A DNA stretch of 64,000 bases from Byssothecium circinans. Its lineage: Eukaryota > Ascomycota > Dothideomycetes > Pleosporales > Massarinaceae. The DNA is taken from NCBI GenBank assembly GCA_010015675.1, contig ML976993.1:604036-668035 (forward strand), in the 5' to 3' direction. The translations under genes and the position numbers were made by a program. This document shows positions 23,094 to 33,105 of this stretch, piece by piece. Each line of letters opens with the position of its first letter. The stretch's first letter is position 1. The notes beneath the pieces are model-generated. The model saw only the letters and a program-made list of their open reading frames with translations, did not search any database and was not told the DNA's origin.

Positions 23094-23402
23094 TCACTGG
23101 CCTTGTGTCTCGAAATGTCTTAAAATAAGATGCACCGCCGCGACACAGCACTTGAGCATCGCCTCGTCCTGGGGCAGAAAGCCGTTTGACATCGACGTCT
23201 CACGCCTGAACGTCGAATCGCTCCAGAGCGTAGAGGCGACTCCATACGGCGTCTCTTGTGCGCTAGGAACATTGTTGAATATTGAGTCTTCCGAAACGGT
23301 ATGGCCTGCCTGCATGGCCCTAGCGCTACTCCACCAGGCGTGGGATGACCAGGAGACCGCAAGGAAGAGCAGACAGAGTTGCGTCATTGATACATAGGTC
23401 AC
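23094..23402 (-). CDS. Candidate small secreted protein, 102 aa
   Basis: Single-exon frame from an ATG at 23402. It begins with a hydrophobic signal-like segment (QLCLLFLAVSWSSHAWW) followed by Ala/Ser-rich cleavage-like residues (SARA). The mature part would be ~75 residues with an adjacent Cys pair (LKCCVAAV) and no recognisable domain. Size and layout fit fungal small secreted proteins. There is no family match or splice evidence, and an overlapping + frame of similar length exists, so chance cannot be excluded. Confidence 0.35.
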   Translation of the reverse strand: MTYVSMTQLCLLFLAVSWSSHAWWSSARAMQAGHTVSEDSIFNNVPSAQETPYGVASTLWSDSTFRRETSMSNGFLPQDEAMLKCCVAAVHLILRHFETQGQ

Positions 23403-23740
23403 CAGCGGATCGACTCCAGTTTCTCAATTTCCTCAGGAACCATGTTCACAAGGCACAGACGGGTACTTGCGCAACCTTCAATCCTCCAAGTGCATGTTGC
23501 CAACGGCCGGCAATCCGTGTGCAATTCCAGACGACCGTCTAGATGTCAGCACTATAAAGCCGTTCGACGTATGAAATGCATACTTCAGTCGCAAAATATT
23601 TTCATTGAGCATCTGTTCAGCAGGAGAGACAGAAAAGGCAAGGGCGAAAAATCGAGTCAGCATCGTCCACCTACATAATCCAGGCTCTCGTGAAAAGATA
23701 TTTGTCGAACTCGTCACATTCAACCCACACTTGAAGCCCA
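23403..23740. other. Short spacer
   Basis: About 340 bp between the small candidate gene and the SDR 3' end. Nothing recognisable. Confidence 0.4.
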
Positions 23741-24705
23741 TCAAGACGATCCTCCTACATACTCAGCACCGCCATTTGCCGCTACAACACTTCCAGTCTG
23801 CCATCGTGCCTTCTCGCTGACCAACCAACCCACAATATCTGCCACGTCTTCCGCATACCCTATCCGGCCTCCTTTCACGACCTTGACCTTCTTCAATCGT
23901 TGCTCTTTCAAGGCTTCAACGGCGGCTGCTGGGAAGGCATGCAGCCCTGGTGAGTCCGTAAATCCCACGCTGACCGCATTCACTGTCGTGCCGGGGAAAG
24001 TGAAGGGCAGCTCGAGTGCCCAAGATCGCGCGAGAGATTCCAGGCCGGCTTTGGTAGCGTTGAAGATAGAAGAGCCGGCAGTGGGATCGCGGACACGGTC
24101 GGATGAGATGAGCACGATGCGGGAGGAAGGTTGAAAGATGTTTTGGCGAACGAGGTTCTCCATGAGCACAATCGGCCAATGTAGGTTCGCTGTCAGACTG
24201 TTCTGGATGTCTGCCTCACTGGCACTGCCAACTCTCAGTCGAACAATATAGGCGGCATTCAGCACCAGTATGTCCAGCTTGTTTTCGAAGTCTTTCTGAA
24301 GGGCTAACAGAACTTCACCAACCGAAAGTAGTGAGGTAATGTCTGCTACAACGCCTTTGAATTTGGGCACACCTTCACCACGAAGGTGGGTTGGGGTGTT
24401 GGGAGCGCGGTGGAGGTCCAAGATGGTGTGAGAGAGGACGTCGAAGTTGTGGGCTGACTGAGGGGAGGAGTAGGTTCCTAGGATGGAACAGCCACGGGTA
24501 GCGAGGTTGATTGCTATGGCTCTACCTATGCCTTTCGCTGCACCGCTGCTACTCGTCAGAAGCGCTCATTTGGCCAACTTACAGGTTGTATCGACGCTAG
24601 GAGAGATATAAAAGAGGAGGAAAGATGTTCTTACGTGACCACTGCCACTTTCCCTTTCAGATCCTGCTCTTGCAGCTTTGGTGCTTCGGGACGATAATCT
24701 GCCAT
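23741..24705 (-). CDS. Short-chain dehydrogenase/reductase (SDR), 292 aa
   Basis: NAD(P)-dependent oxidoreductase of unknown substrate. Exon 1 (24635-24705) gives MADYRPEAPKLQEQDLKGK and VAVVT. An 86-nt intron follows, and exon 2 (23741-24548) restores the dinucleotide-binding motif as TSGAAKGIGRAIAINLA. The cofactor motif is SGAAKGIG where TGxxxGIG is usual. Further SDR landmarks are LDILVLNAA (NNAG equivalent), IVLISSDRV (catalytic Ser strand), and FNATKAGLESLARSWA in the YxxxK position: Tyr is replaced by Phe in FNATK, so the usual catalytic Tyr is absent. VNAVSVGFTDSPG follows. The Tyr loss suggests altered or lost activity. It diverges from KEI1. Confidence 0.88.
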
Positions 24706-25210
24706 GTTTCAACAGATTTTGAATTTATTGCGATGCAACTAAGCAACATATCAAATACTTATAGTTGTTATTCCCACCCCGTCTTCTCCATGTTGTGTTA
24801 CCCCTCAGTGCAGCTGGATGGCTGCCTCTACATGAGGTTGGCGGCTGCAGATGGCGTCATAGGTTGCGCCTCGACTGCCACGGAAACATGACATCAATTT
24901 TCACGAGGAAAACATGTCAAGAGATGCGAGGTGAGGTGCTCAAGCCGGTAGATGCATAACTAAGCGACCACAACGTCTGGAATGAATACGCCCACACGTG
25001 ACGCTTTGCGGAAAGGGGCTTAGTCTGTCGTAAAATGAGCTTGCCCAGCCAATCTGCCGGCGCATCCGCAACCGCCGTCACTCGTCTCACACCTCGCATC
25101 CTTTCCTCACCATCACCCCGACCGCGACGAGACACAGTTTTACCACAGCATAGATATTCTCACTTTGCCGCCTGTATAGCGCCCGCTTTGGGGCCTTCAC
25201 AACTGCCATC
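24706..25210. promoter_or_regulatory. Divergent promoter region, SDR / KEI1
   Basis: About 500 bp between opposing starts. An 85-codon + frame from 25035 overlaps the KEI1 start in another frame and is Ser/Arg/Pro-rich leader-like sequence. If it lies on the KEI1 mRNA its ATG would act as an upstream start. Confidence 0.4.
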
Positions 25211-26239
25211 ATGGGGCCTCCAGTACATCTCCTCGAGCTTCCGCGGCCAAAGGTACGCCCAATGCGCAAATGATGGTGCAAGGAGGTGCTGACAAGACTG
25301 TAGAAATTCTTCCAGAAAATGTCGCTGCGCACTGGCGCTGAGATGATCACCTTTCTACAGGTCATCAATAAGGTGTCAGGCTTGTACGGGCTGCTTGCGC
25401 TGCTGACAGGTGCCTCTATCGATGGATGGCAGTTGTCCATGTACCTCTACTCCACCATCCTCCTATTCACCACCGTATACCTTTACAAACACATTCGGCT
25501 ACAAAGCCCCTTCGAGACGGTACTGCTCGCACACCTCTATGCGCTCGACTCGGTCGTGAATGCGCTCTACACTGCTTTTTTCGGCGTACTCTGGTTCTAC
25601 ATGCTCGCGAACCATCCTAGCGATAAGGCACCCTCGACTGCGCCTGGTATGGCAGAGAATGCAGGCTTTACAAGTCCGAAGTTCAACGTGAGCCGTGTAG
25701 ACGTTGTGGCTGAGCCTGCAGACGGCATCAAGGCGGGGCAGAGCGCCGTCGCCGTAGGTCAGGGCACAGGTGCTGGGCTCGGCAACGCAGTCTTCCAAAG
25801 CGGCAGCATTTTGAGCATCTCCTTCATCACCGGGTTTTGGGTCCTCCGTGTCTATTTCGTGTTTGTCATGCTCGCCTTTGCGCGCCAATGTCTCCGCCAA
25901 AACATCGCTGCCAACTCGTCCTCTGCTGCATGGTATGACTCGACCAACGGTTCTCCCGATCTCGCTGAGAACCCATTTCAAGAGGGCAGGGAAGATGGAT
26001 ATGGGATCAGGGGCAAGGTTGGCAGACTCATGCTCAGCGGGGCCCCAGTTTACTGGCTCGGCGCTGATGAGGATGAGAACTGGATGAAGGGCGTTGGTGG
26101 TAAATTCAGGAAGTCCACACAGTTGGAGGCACCGCTGGGATTGGGTGAGCGCGAGAGGAGACGAAGGAGCGGAACTGGACCGCCAGCCCCGCCACAAGAG
26201 TTGAGGACACAGTTGGCGAGCACGCTGCCAGCGCGGTGA
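25211..26239 (+). CDS. KEI1: Inositolphosphorylceramide synthase subunit Kei1, 325 aa
   Basis: Golgi multi-pass partner and regulator of the IPC synthase Aur1 in fungal sphingolipid synthesis. Exon 1 (25211-25252) encodes MGPPVHLLELPRPK. After a 51-nt intron, exon 2 (25304-26239) continues KFFQKMSLRTGAEMI. The conserved Kei1 core follows: NKVSGLYGLLALLTG, QLSMYLYS, HIRLQSPFE, YALDSVVNALYTAFFGVLW. Four hydrophobic segments fall near residues 20-50, 60-85, 95-120 and 205-235. A luminal loop separates TM3 and TM4. The cytoplasmic tail has WYDS, ENPFQEGRED and a basic run ERERRRRSG. Length is in the usual range for filamentous fungi. Confidence 0.93.
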
Positions 26240-27005
26240 GCCGAACATTTTGGGTCAATAATATCAAGTCTCTAGGAGAAGTTGGGCTATGGACTCTGAG
26301 GTCTGGACAGCCAAGATGAGACGAGACGAACCACACGGAAGCATTCCCTTGACTTTTTTCTCGAGCTCGGAGAGACATGAAGGCATTTGTACTATACAGG
26401 GCAGCCCGGGAGCTAGGCAGATGCCGCGACTATTCTTTTTTCTCATCGAGGCGTGCAGCGTGCATATCGTAGCGATTGCAGTTTGCATTTTGCACATAAT
26501 GTTAATGTATCACATATCACGACATACTGCCAACGACTCAAATGTTCCCGACAGCAGACACTCTGGGTAGGTGCGTGGTAGTGTAGCCCACCTTTCCTTC
26601 TCAATTCTCGGTACGGAGCTACTTCTCTGGCCAGCCATGGCAAAATCTCAGAAAATAAGCCAACAACCATACTCTGCGAAACTCATCCAAGGGACAGTAA
26701 CTGATACTCCGCTTGAATTTACAGAGTCAATGCTTATGCAAGTTTTGCCAGCTTGGTCCCGGAGAGTTTGCTCCCTCCATGGAACCCAACTGGAATTCTA
26801 AAAGCGGGGCTAGCATCGGAACAAGTAAGCCGGACCCAACCTTTACGATGATCACCTCCACCTTAAAACAACAATCCTCCACATCTTAAAAATACAGTAC
26901 GTGTGTTTGGTTCTCGCCCTTTGCACCTCACCTACCCATTGTCACGATCAGAGTCGCTTTCTTTCTACCTCGATTTAAACACACGCACAGAAGAAGTCAG
27001 ACAAC
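26240..27005. other. Intergenic, KEI1 to GH2
   Basis: 3' UTR and promoter. No supported gene. The pyrimidine- and C-rich stretch 26840-26990 is the likely GH2 leader. Confidence 0.5.
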
Positions 27006-29093
27006 ATGTCCGAGTATCCCAGACCCGACTTCACACGCCCAAGCCAAAACTGGCACTCTCTCAACGGACCGTGGTCCTTCCTTTTTGACGACAACGACAT
27101 CGGTCTATCAAAATCATGGCACTTGAACGGACTTCCTGATTCCGTCACCGTGGACCCTGCTTTAGGATCTGCCTCAGGGTCTAACAAAGATACGCACTCC
27201 ATCACGGCCAAGATCGCGGGAGAGACGCAGGCGCTCCTGGAGGGAAACTTGGATTGGAAGAAATCCGGCGAAGAGAAGGAGAAGTCGTACCAAAAAAGAG
27301 ATATTCAGGTACCGTACGTATGGCAGTGTCCTGCTAGTGGGATTGAAGACAGGGGCGTCCATGAAGTGTTTTGGTATGAGAGAAGCATTGCGGATCTTAG
27401 GAGTGGCGAGGAGAAGGAAAAGCGAGACAGAATGTTGTTGAGATTTGGTGCAGTCGATTATGAAGCGAAGGTATACGTGGACGGGAAGTTTGTTGGTGGG
27501 CATCGTGGTGGGCATGTGCCGTGGGAAGTCGACATCACGGATGCGCTGTCTACGAGCACTGGGGAAAAGATCGGCGGGTATCGCCTGACTATCCGCGTAT
27601 TCGACTCTGCTCATGATCTTACCCAGCCTCGTGGCAAACAGTACTGGGGCGCGCAGCCGGAGTCTATCTTTTACACGCCTAGTGGAGGTATCTGGCAGAG
27701 TGTATGGTTGGAAGTGGTTCCTGCTTCGCGTATTGGTGATTCAAGTGCAGGAACTGTGGTGCAGAGTACGGACATCGAAGGAGGGCAGTTGAAAGTGGGC
27801 GTTCAGATCTTGGGACGCTTAAAGGCCTGGAAGTACAGCGTAGAAATGGAGGTAAGACTCGGCGACGTTCTCGTCCACAAAACCGAAAAGATAGAACTAC
27901 CGCGAGACAGCGACCTCGTATCCTTCGAAGCATCCACCCGCCTAACTCCAGACCAAATCGCCCAACTCCCCACCTCAATCACCGACAAAGCACCCCTAGA
28001 AAACCCCCACGCCTGGCTCAACAACGTCGCCCTCTGGTCCCCCGAACACCCCACCCTCTACACCCTCGCCATCCGCCTCTTCGACAACACAGACACCCTC
28101 GTCGACGAAATCAACACAACAACAGGCATGCGATCCCTCTCCTGGACAAACTCCCAATTCCGCCTCAACAACCGCCCCTACTTCCAAGCCCTATTCCTCG
28201 ACCAAGGATACTGGCCCAAAACCTTCATGACACAGCCCTCCCCCACAGCCTTAAAACACGACATCGAGCTCAGCAAACGCATGGGTTTCAACGGCTGCCG
28301 CAAGCACCAAAAAGTCGAAGACCCGCTATTCTTCTACTGGGCCGATCGCCTCGGCTTCCTCGTCTGGGGCGAAATGGCAAACGCCTACCAATTCTCCGAA
28401 GCCTACATCTCGCGCTTCGACCAAGAGTGGAAAGAAGCCGTGCTACGAGACCGCAACCACCCCTCCGTCGTAGCATGGACGCCCGTGAACGAAAGCTGGG
28501 CCTACACCGACCTTGCCCACAGCGCCCGCCAGAGAGACCATATCCGCTCGCTGTACTATCTCACGAAGGCTCTGGATCCCACTAGACCGATCAATGATAA
28601 TTGTGGCTGGGAACACGTTAAGACTGACTTGACGACTTTCCACGACTACTCCGACGCCGACGCGCTGACCGAAACGTGCGCGTCGCTCGAAGGGATCCTG
28701 GCGCCGAAATCGGACCGGGGCGTCTTTTTACCCGCGATCCCGTCGCGCTTCGCGCCCGAGCAGCCGCAGACGAAACATACAGACGGCGCGCCTATTCTGT
28801 GCACGGAGTTCGGGGGCGTGAATGTCGCGCGCGTGGATTCAGCGCGCGGTCGTCGCGATTGGGGATATACGACTGCGAGTGATGGCGGGGATTTGCTGAG
28901 GCGCATCGAGAAGATGATGATGGGGATTGTGGAGGGGGGCTTGATTTGTGGGTTTGTGTATACGCAATTGACGGATATCGAGCAGGAGGTTAATGGGTTG
29001 TATACGCCGGAGCGGGGGGAGAAATTGGATTCTGGGGCGGTGAGGGGTATTGTGGAGAGGGTTAGGGGGTTGTATGAGAAGTTGCAGACGTAG
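27006..29093 (+). CDS. Glycoside hydrolase family 2 protein, 695 aa
   Basis: Single-exon retaining GH2 enzyme (beta-galactosidase, glucuronidase or mannosidase type; substrate not inferable). Three-part GH2 layout: sugar-binding jelly roll at ~15-230 (LNGPWSFLFDD, VPYVWQCPA, GGHRGGHVPWEVDIT), Ig-like domain at ~235-370, and TIM barrel at ~375-695. The acid/base is Glu496 in PVNESWAY and the nucleophile is Glu601 in CTEFGGVN. GFNGCRKHQKVEDPLFFYWADRLG is the usual N-R-H-type barrel start, with CRKHQ where bacterial enzymes have NRxxH. No signal peptide, so it is probably intracellular. It is shorter than LacZ, lacking its C-terminal domains. Codon usage changes visibly at 27880-28560 (C-ending) and 28880-29093 (G-ending). 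Confidence 0.92.
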   Translation: MSEYPRPDFTRPSQNWHSLNGPWSFLFDDNDIGLSKSWHLNGLPDSVTVDPALGSASGSNKDTHSITAKIAGETQALLEGNLDWKKSGEEKEKSYQKRDIQVPYVWQCPASGIEDRGVHEVFWYERSIADLRSGEEKEKRDRMLLRFGAVDYEAKVYVDGKFVGGHRGGHVPWEVDITDALSTSTGEKIGGYRLTIRVFDSAHDLTQPRGKQYWGAQPESIFYTPSGGIWQSVWLEVVPASRIGDSSAGTVVQSTDIEGGQLKVGVQILGRLKAWKYSVEMEVRLGDVLVHKTEKIELPRDSDLVSFEASTRLTPDQIAQLPTSITDKAPLENPHAWLNNVALWSPEHPTLYTLAIRLFDNTDTLVDEINTTTGMRSLSWTNSQFRLNNRPYFQALFLDQGYWPKTFMTQPSPTALKHDIELSKRMGFNGCRKHQKVEDPLFFYWADRLGFLVWGEMANAYQFSEAYISRFDQEWKEAVLRDRNHPSVVAWTPVNESWAYTDLAHSARQRDHIRSLYYLTKALDPTRPINDNCGWEHVKTDLTTFHDYSDADALTETCASLEGILAPKSDRGVFLPAIPSRFAPEQPQTKHTDGAPILCTEFGGVNVARVDSARGRRDWGYTTASDGGDLLRRIEKMMMGIVEGGLICGFVYTQLTDIEQEVNGLYTPERGEKLDSGAVRGIVERVRGLYEKLQT

Positions 29094-30246
29094 GGGGTTG
29101 GGTGTGGTGTGGATGGGGATGGGATGGTGAGGGCTGTGGGATTGGAGTGAGTGGTAAGTGTTGGGAGGAGGAGAGGGAGCGAGATAGCGGTTTAACGATG
29201 GGGAAAGGCTTTTTATCTTTTATGTCAAGGGAACGCTAGGGATGGAATGGAGGGGGGGGGTGGGGGGGGGTTCGTGTACTGCATATACGTTTTCGGACGC
29301 TGCTCTCTTCTGGTAACAAAACGATGAAATCTTTAAACAGAATCTTGATCAAGTTATTTGCGAAGCTCATATGAGGTAGAGACACCATTTAGTGCAATAT
29401 TTAAAAATTTGGATTTTACACACGCCGAGTTATAGTCCTGCTCTAAGGAAAAGCACAGAGGATGATAATGCCATTCATATAGACCTCGGCAATGCCCTTT
29501 GCAACAGTGGCCCAGTACCATTGATTCGGGTTTAAAGAGACAGTAAGCAAACATTAACATTAAATACCGTAGTTATGAGAGCTTTAATAATACCGCCCCA
29601 GTCGAGGTTCGAGATATTATCGACATTGAACGTTCGGCTGGAGGGAATGGGAGGAGTGGGTATTGCTGGAGCGCAATTCGCCTATTAATGAATGACTTGA
29701 AGACACCGCACCGCTGGTGGAACTACCTAGGTACGGAGGGATTTTGGACTCTGGGTGGGAATTTCGATATAGAGCCTAGCCTTGTTGCTCATTTTACGTA
29801 CTTTTGTTACGCTCGTGTCAGAGAGAGTTTCCTGCAGCGACGCAAGTTCAGACAGCTAAGGTAGTTCCCGATCGAGATTGTCTTGCTGCGAGAGGGAGGG
29901 ATACTGGAGGTGGTAATGGCGTACTTAAGGTTGTTACGAGTTCGGTAGAGTTGGACTGGGAATAGTAATACTTGTAATGGTAAGTAGAATGAACTTTTCT
30001 AATTAGGGAAGAATTATGTGTCGTACCGTACCTAATGCAGGGTAGAGCACGATGGCGTTGTTTTGCCGCTAAACCCAAGCGAGTAATTCCCTTTTAGGCG
30101 ACACCCCACTTTTAGCCCGTGATCAGCGACAGGGGTAGGCCCCTCCTAGTCCTTACGAACGCTGCGCAGATAAAACATACAGCATACACCTTTGATTCCC
30201 TGCCTAACATTTCCATCTTTCCCACGAAGCCCTCATAGCGCCCTCA
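29094..30246. other. 1.15-kb AT-rich intergenic region
   Basis: No supported gene. Includes a G9-T-G9 run at 29252-29270, then an AT-rich stretch 29320-30030 with TA-rich words. Leader of the Est1-like gene at the end. Confidence 0.5.
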
Positions 30247-31633
30247 ATGTCAGAAATAAATACGCCACTCCGCTCAAGAATCTTGCAGGAAGCAATCGCC
30301 GCCAAAGAGAAGAAGAGAGGAGCCACGGCGAAGCCGACCAAGTGGACTAAGAGGCCAAAGTATGAGGGGTTCCAATCTACGCTGGATATGAACAATGGCT
30401 TGGAACCGCTACGGCATTCGAATGTGCGGAAGCGGCGAAATTCGACGGTTTCGGTCGCTAGTGAATGGGGTCAGAACTTCAACGGCGGCCAGTCTGTTGT
30501 TGGACTTGATCTTCCCTTCACGGAAACGCAAATTGGTGACCCGACTATATCAGAGCTGGATTGTGGGTTTCATAGTTCGTCCGAACCTTTTGAACCGTCA
30601 AGCGATCCGATCATGCGCGAACTCGATGAGATTATCGAGAGTTCACGTACAACCCCAACACAGAGCCCGATAAACAATCATAGTCCCTCCGAGATGACGT
30701 GTAACGCAACGGCGATCCCCACGCCGACGAATCCATCTTTATCCCATGGCCAGGCAGCTCCTATCGACATACCGCAATATGATCCTCGATATCCTGGCCT
30801 CCTACTTCAACCAGACAGTAGGCCGATCTCACCAGAGCAGCTGGCAACGGAAGTAAAATGTAAGCCGAAAAACACGTGAAAACCTCTCCTGTACTAACAC
30901 TCTCCAAGCGATCTACGTAGGGTTGACCATAGTTGAAACCAAATGCATAAGCATTTATCGAGTGCACTTGGCGGCGAGGGGCGAGGTCATTCGTCTCCGT
31001 GACGAGTGTCGCCATTGGCAGGCCTTGATTTCTCTCCACCGTACGCTACTCCACGAACACCATGACTTTTATCTCGCGACTCAACACCCCAACGCTTCTC
31101 CTGCGCTCCGACGACTAGCAGAGAAATACGCAATGCCCACTCGAATGTGGAATCATGGAATCAAGAGCTTATTGAAACTTCTTCGACATGCCCCTCGTAT
31201 AGAGAGTGCGATCACGTTTCTACGCAGCACGCATGATGTCATCATCGCGCTTCAAGAGAACGTTCCAAGCATGGCGGAAGAGTGGTCGAAGATCAGCGAC
31301 GCCTTGATGAAGTATGAAGCCACCTTGCTCGATATACGGTGGAATCCCTCCGATGACACGAAGTACCTGGCAAGCACGCTAGAGACAGATTCTGATGCCA
31401 ACTTTGGTGATTGGTATTTCCAGCGCTACGATGCGCAAGACGGGGTTCAAGATCCGCTCTCGATGCCAGCTGAAGGACCCTTGCAGTTGCCTCAATACGT
31501 GGTGGATACTTTGAGCGGGTGGCTGTACTTTGGTCAAGGAATTGCTTGGGATAGTTTCAATATTTATTCCAAGGTTTTTGGTGTTTTGAGTATGGCTGCG
31601 CGACGGTGGAGTTTCCTTTTTGGTAGTTTCTGA
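30247..31633 (+). CDS. Est1-type DNA/RNA-binding-like protein, short form, 445 aa
   Basis: Exons 30247-30859 and 30909-31633; the intron (GTAAGC, CTAAC branch, AAG) splits a Ser codon and gives EVK-SIYVGLTIVETKC. The first ~200 residues are low-complexity with basic patches (KWTKRPKYEG, NVRKRRNSTVS). The second part matches a fungal family with an Est1-type domain: WQALISLHRTLLHEHHDF, ALRRLAEKYAMPTRMW, HGIKSLLKLLRH. From memory those proteins are usually much longer and carry the rest of the Est1 domain after this block. Here similarity fades around residue 350 and the protein ends in a hydrophobic segment (VFGVLSMAARRWSFLFGSF). Probably a diverged or truncated paralogue; RNA binding or mRNA decay roles are only inferred. 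Confidence 0.75.
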
Positions 31634-31888
31634 TGGATCATGGTCATACATTGGAGTGGTTGGCATTGAAGCTGGGTGTTGGAGTATACATCTGCTTCGG
31701 GGCTTGTAGTTTTGTATGATTGGGTTGATTTGGGCTTCAGGAAACATGTTTTAGCACAGAGTGATCAATTCTGCTTTTAAACTAAAGTCCTGAGTTCCAA
31801 ACGAGTGTCCAAAGCAGCATACGCAAACCATCAAACCGTCACATACTTCCCCGCTCATACCCAGGGCGTCCACACCCTAGCCCACCAT

Positions 31889-32206
31889 TCAAACATCAGT
31901 CGGCGGCTTGGCCAACTCAGGAATAGGGGAAGGCGCTCCTCCAGTTCCCTTGCTATCCCCTCCATGCAAATGACCTAATACCATCAGCCCATGTACAAAC
32001 AAACAATGGGTAGAAACGAAAAAGAGAAAAGTGAACTCACCAGAGAAGTACTTCGCAAAGTCCTCGTTCAAGGGGTCCATCTTCGGCGTCCCAATGGGAC
32101 CGAGACTGTTACGTGTAAGCTTGACTTGCCTGTATGTGCTGTAACTGGCTTAGTTGCGTCAATGTACTACGTACTAGAGAAAGCTGCGAGCGATGGCGGA
32201 GCCCAT
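31889..32206 (-). CDS. Tiny three-exon gene, 60 or 73 aa, unknown function
   Basis: Start at 32206 (MGSAIARSFLY; good context ACCATGG). Last exon 31889-31974; second intron 31975-32040 has GTGAGT and TAG. Middle exon ends at 32041. Its start is either 32144, which leaves a 30-nt first intron (too short) and gives 73 aa, or 32105, with a 69-nt intron and 60 aa; both keep frame. The common core is LGPIGTPKMDPLNEDFAKYFSG, then HLHGGDSKGTGG and a Pro-rich end. The short basic, hydroxylated N-terminus would suit a mitochondrial protein, but I do not recognise the family. Frame agreement over two introns is the main support. Confidence 0.5.
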
Positions 32207-33105
32207 GGTGGTGGTTTTGGGATTGGAAAGGTTTGAAATGATTTGAGGGTGGATACAATATTTGCTTAAGTACTGGAAGTGGTTGATTGCGGTGGTGAGT
32301 GGAAGTAACAGTGTTTCGATGCTCAATGGACTTTTATAGGATAGAAGTACACAGAAACGCCCCGCACATCGACCTCAGCTGCCCAGCTTTCTCTGTGCCC
32401 CAGAACATTGTGATATTGAGTTCAATTGGCCAGGAAGTATAAAGTTTCGCTGTGAATCACGTGGATGCGCGGCACAGTTTGTCGTGCGGCCCAGCATCTG
32501 GTGTTGGGAGAGCATACATAGGATTCATTGGCCAGGAAGTAAAGACTCCGGATCCAGCAGCACCGTATGTCTTGGGTGATGGCGCATTAGTGGCACCCAG
32601 TAACAGGGGTGGAATGGAAGGCAGAGGGCGTTGGTCTCGGTGAGTGAATGACAGGCTCTGGATGAAGCATTTCTGTTAAACCAGGCGCGGCGGCATCAAG
32701 TCTCCCTCTCCGTGTTCAATGCCGCTGATGCACGGGTCATCTCTTTTTTTGTCATGTGGGTGAACGAGAAAAGAGGGAAGACTGCCTACGGAAATTATGT
32801 ACTGAAGTAGGAGGCACAAAGTTTGGCAAAGTTCGTCCGAAGGGGTGTCAGCGGTTAATACGGTTCGGCTTTGATAGCAATGCTTGAAGTCCTAGGGTCA
32901 CGCGAGATGCATGGCGTCCTTTGCACCTGTGAGATTACGCACCTGGCTCCCTACAGGCAATGTATAGCATACAGCGCTAATCTGGATTAGGCTCGAATAT
33001 TACAGTACGAGTAAGAAACGGCTTCGAGAACGGGGGAGTTGGGCATCAACGATGGAAATTCCGAAGAATAGAGAGATTGACGATGCGTTCGGCATATCTA
33101 TGAAA
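32207..33105. other. 0.9-kb intergenic region
   Basis: No supported gene. ATTGGCCAGGAAGTA occurs twice (32426 and 32527 regions), hinting at a short local duplication. Confidence 0.45.
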
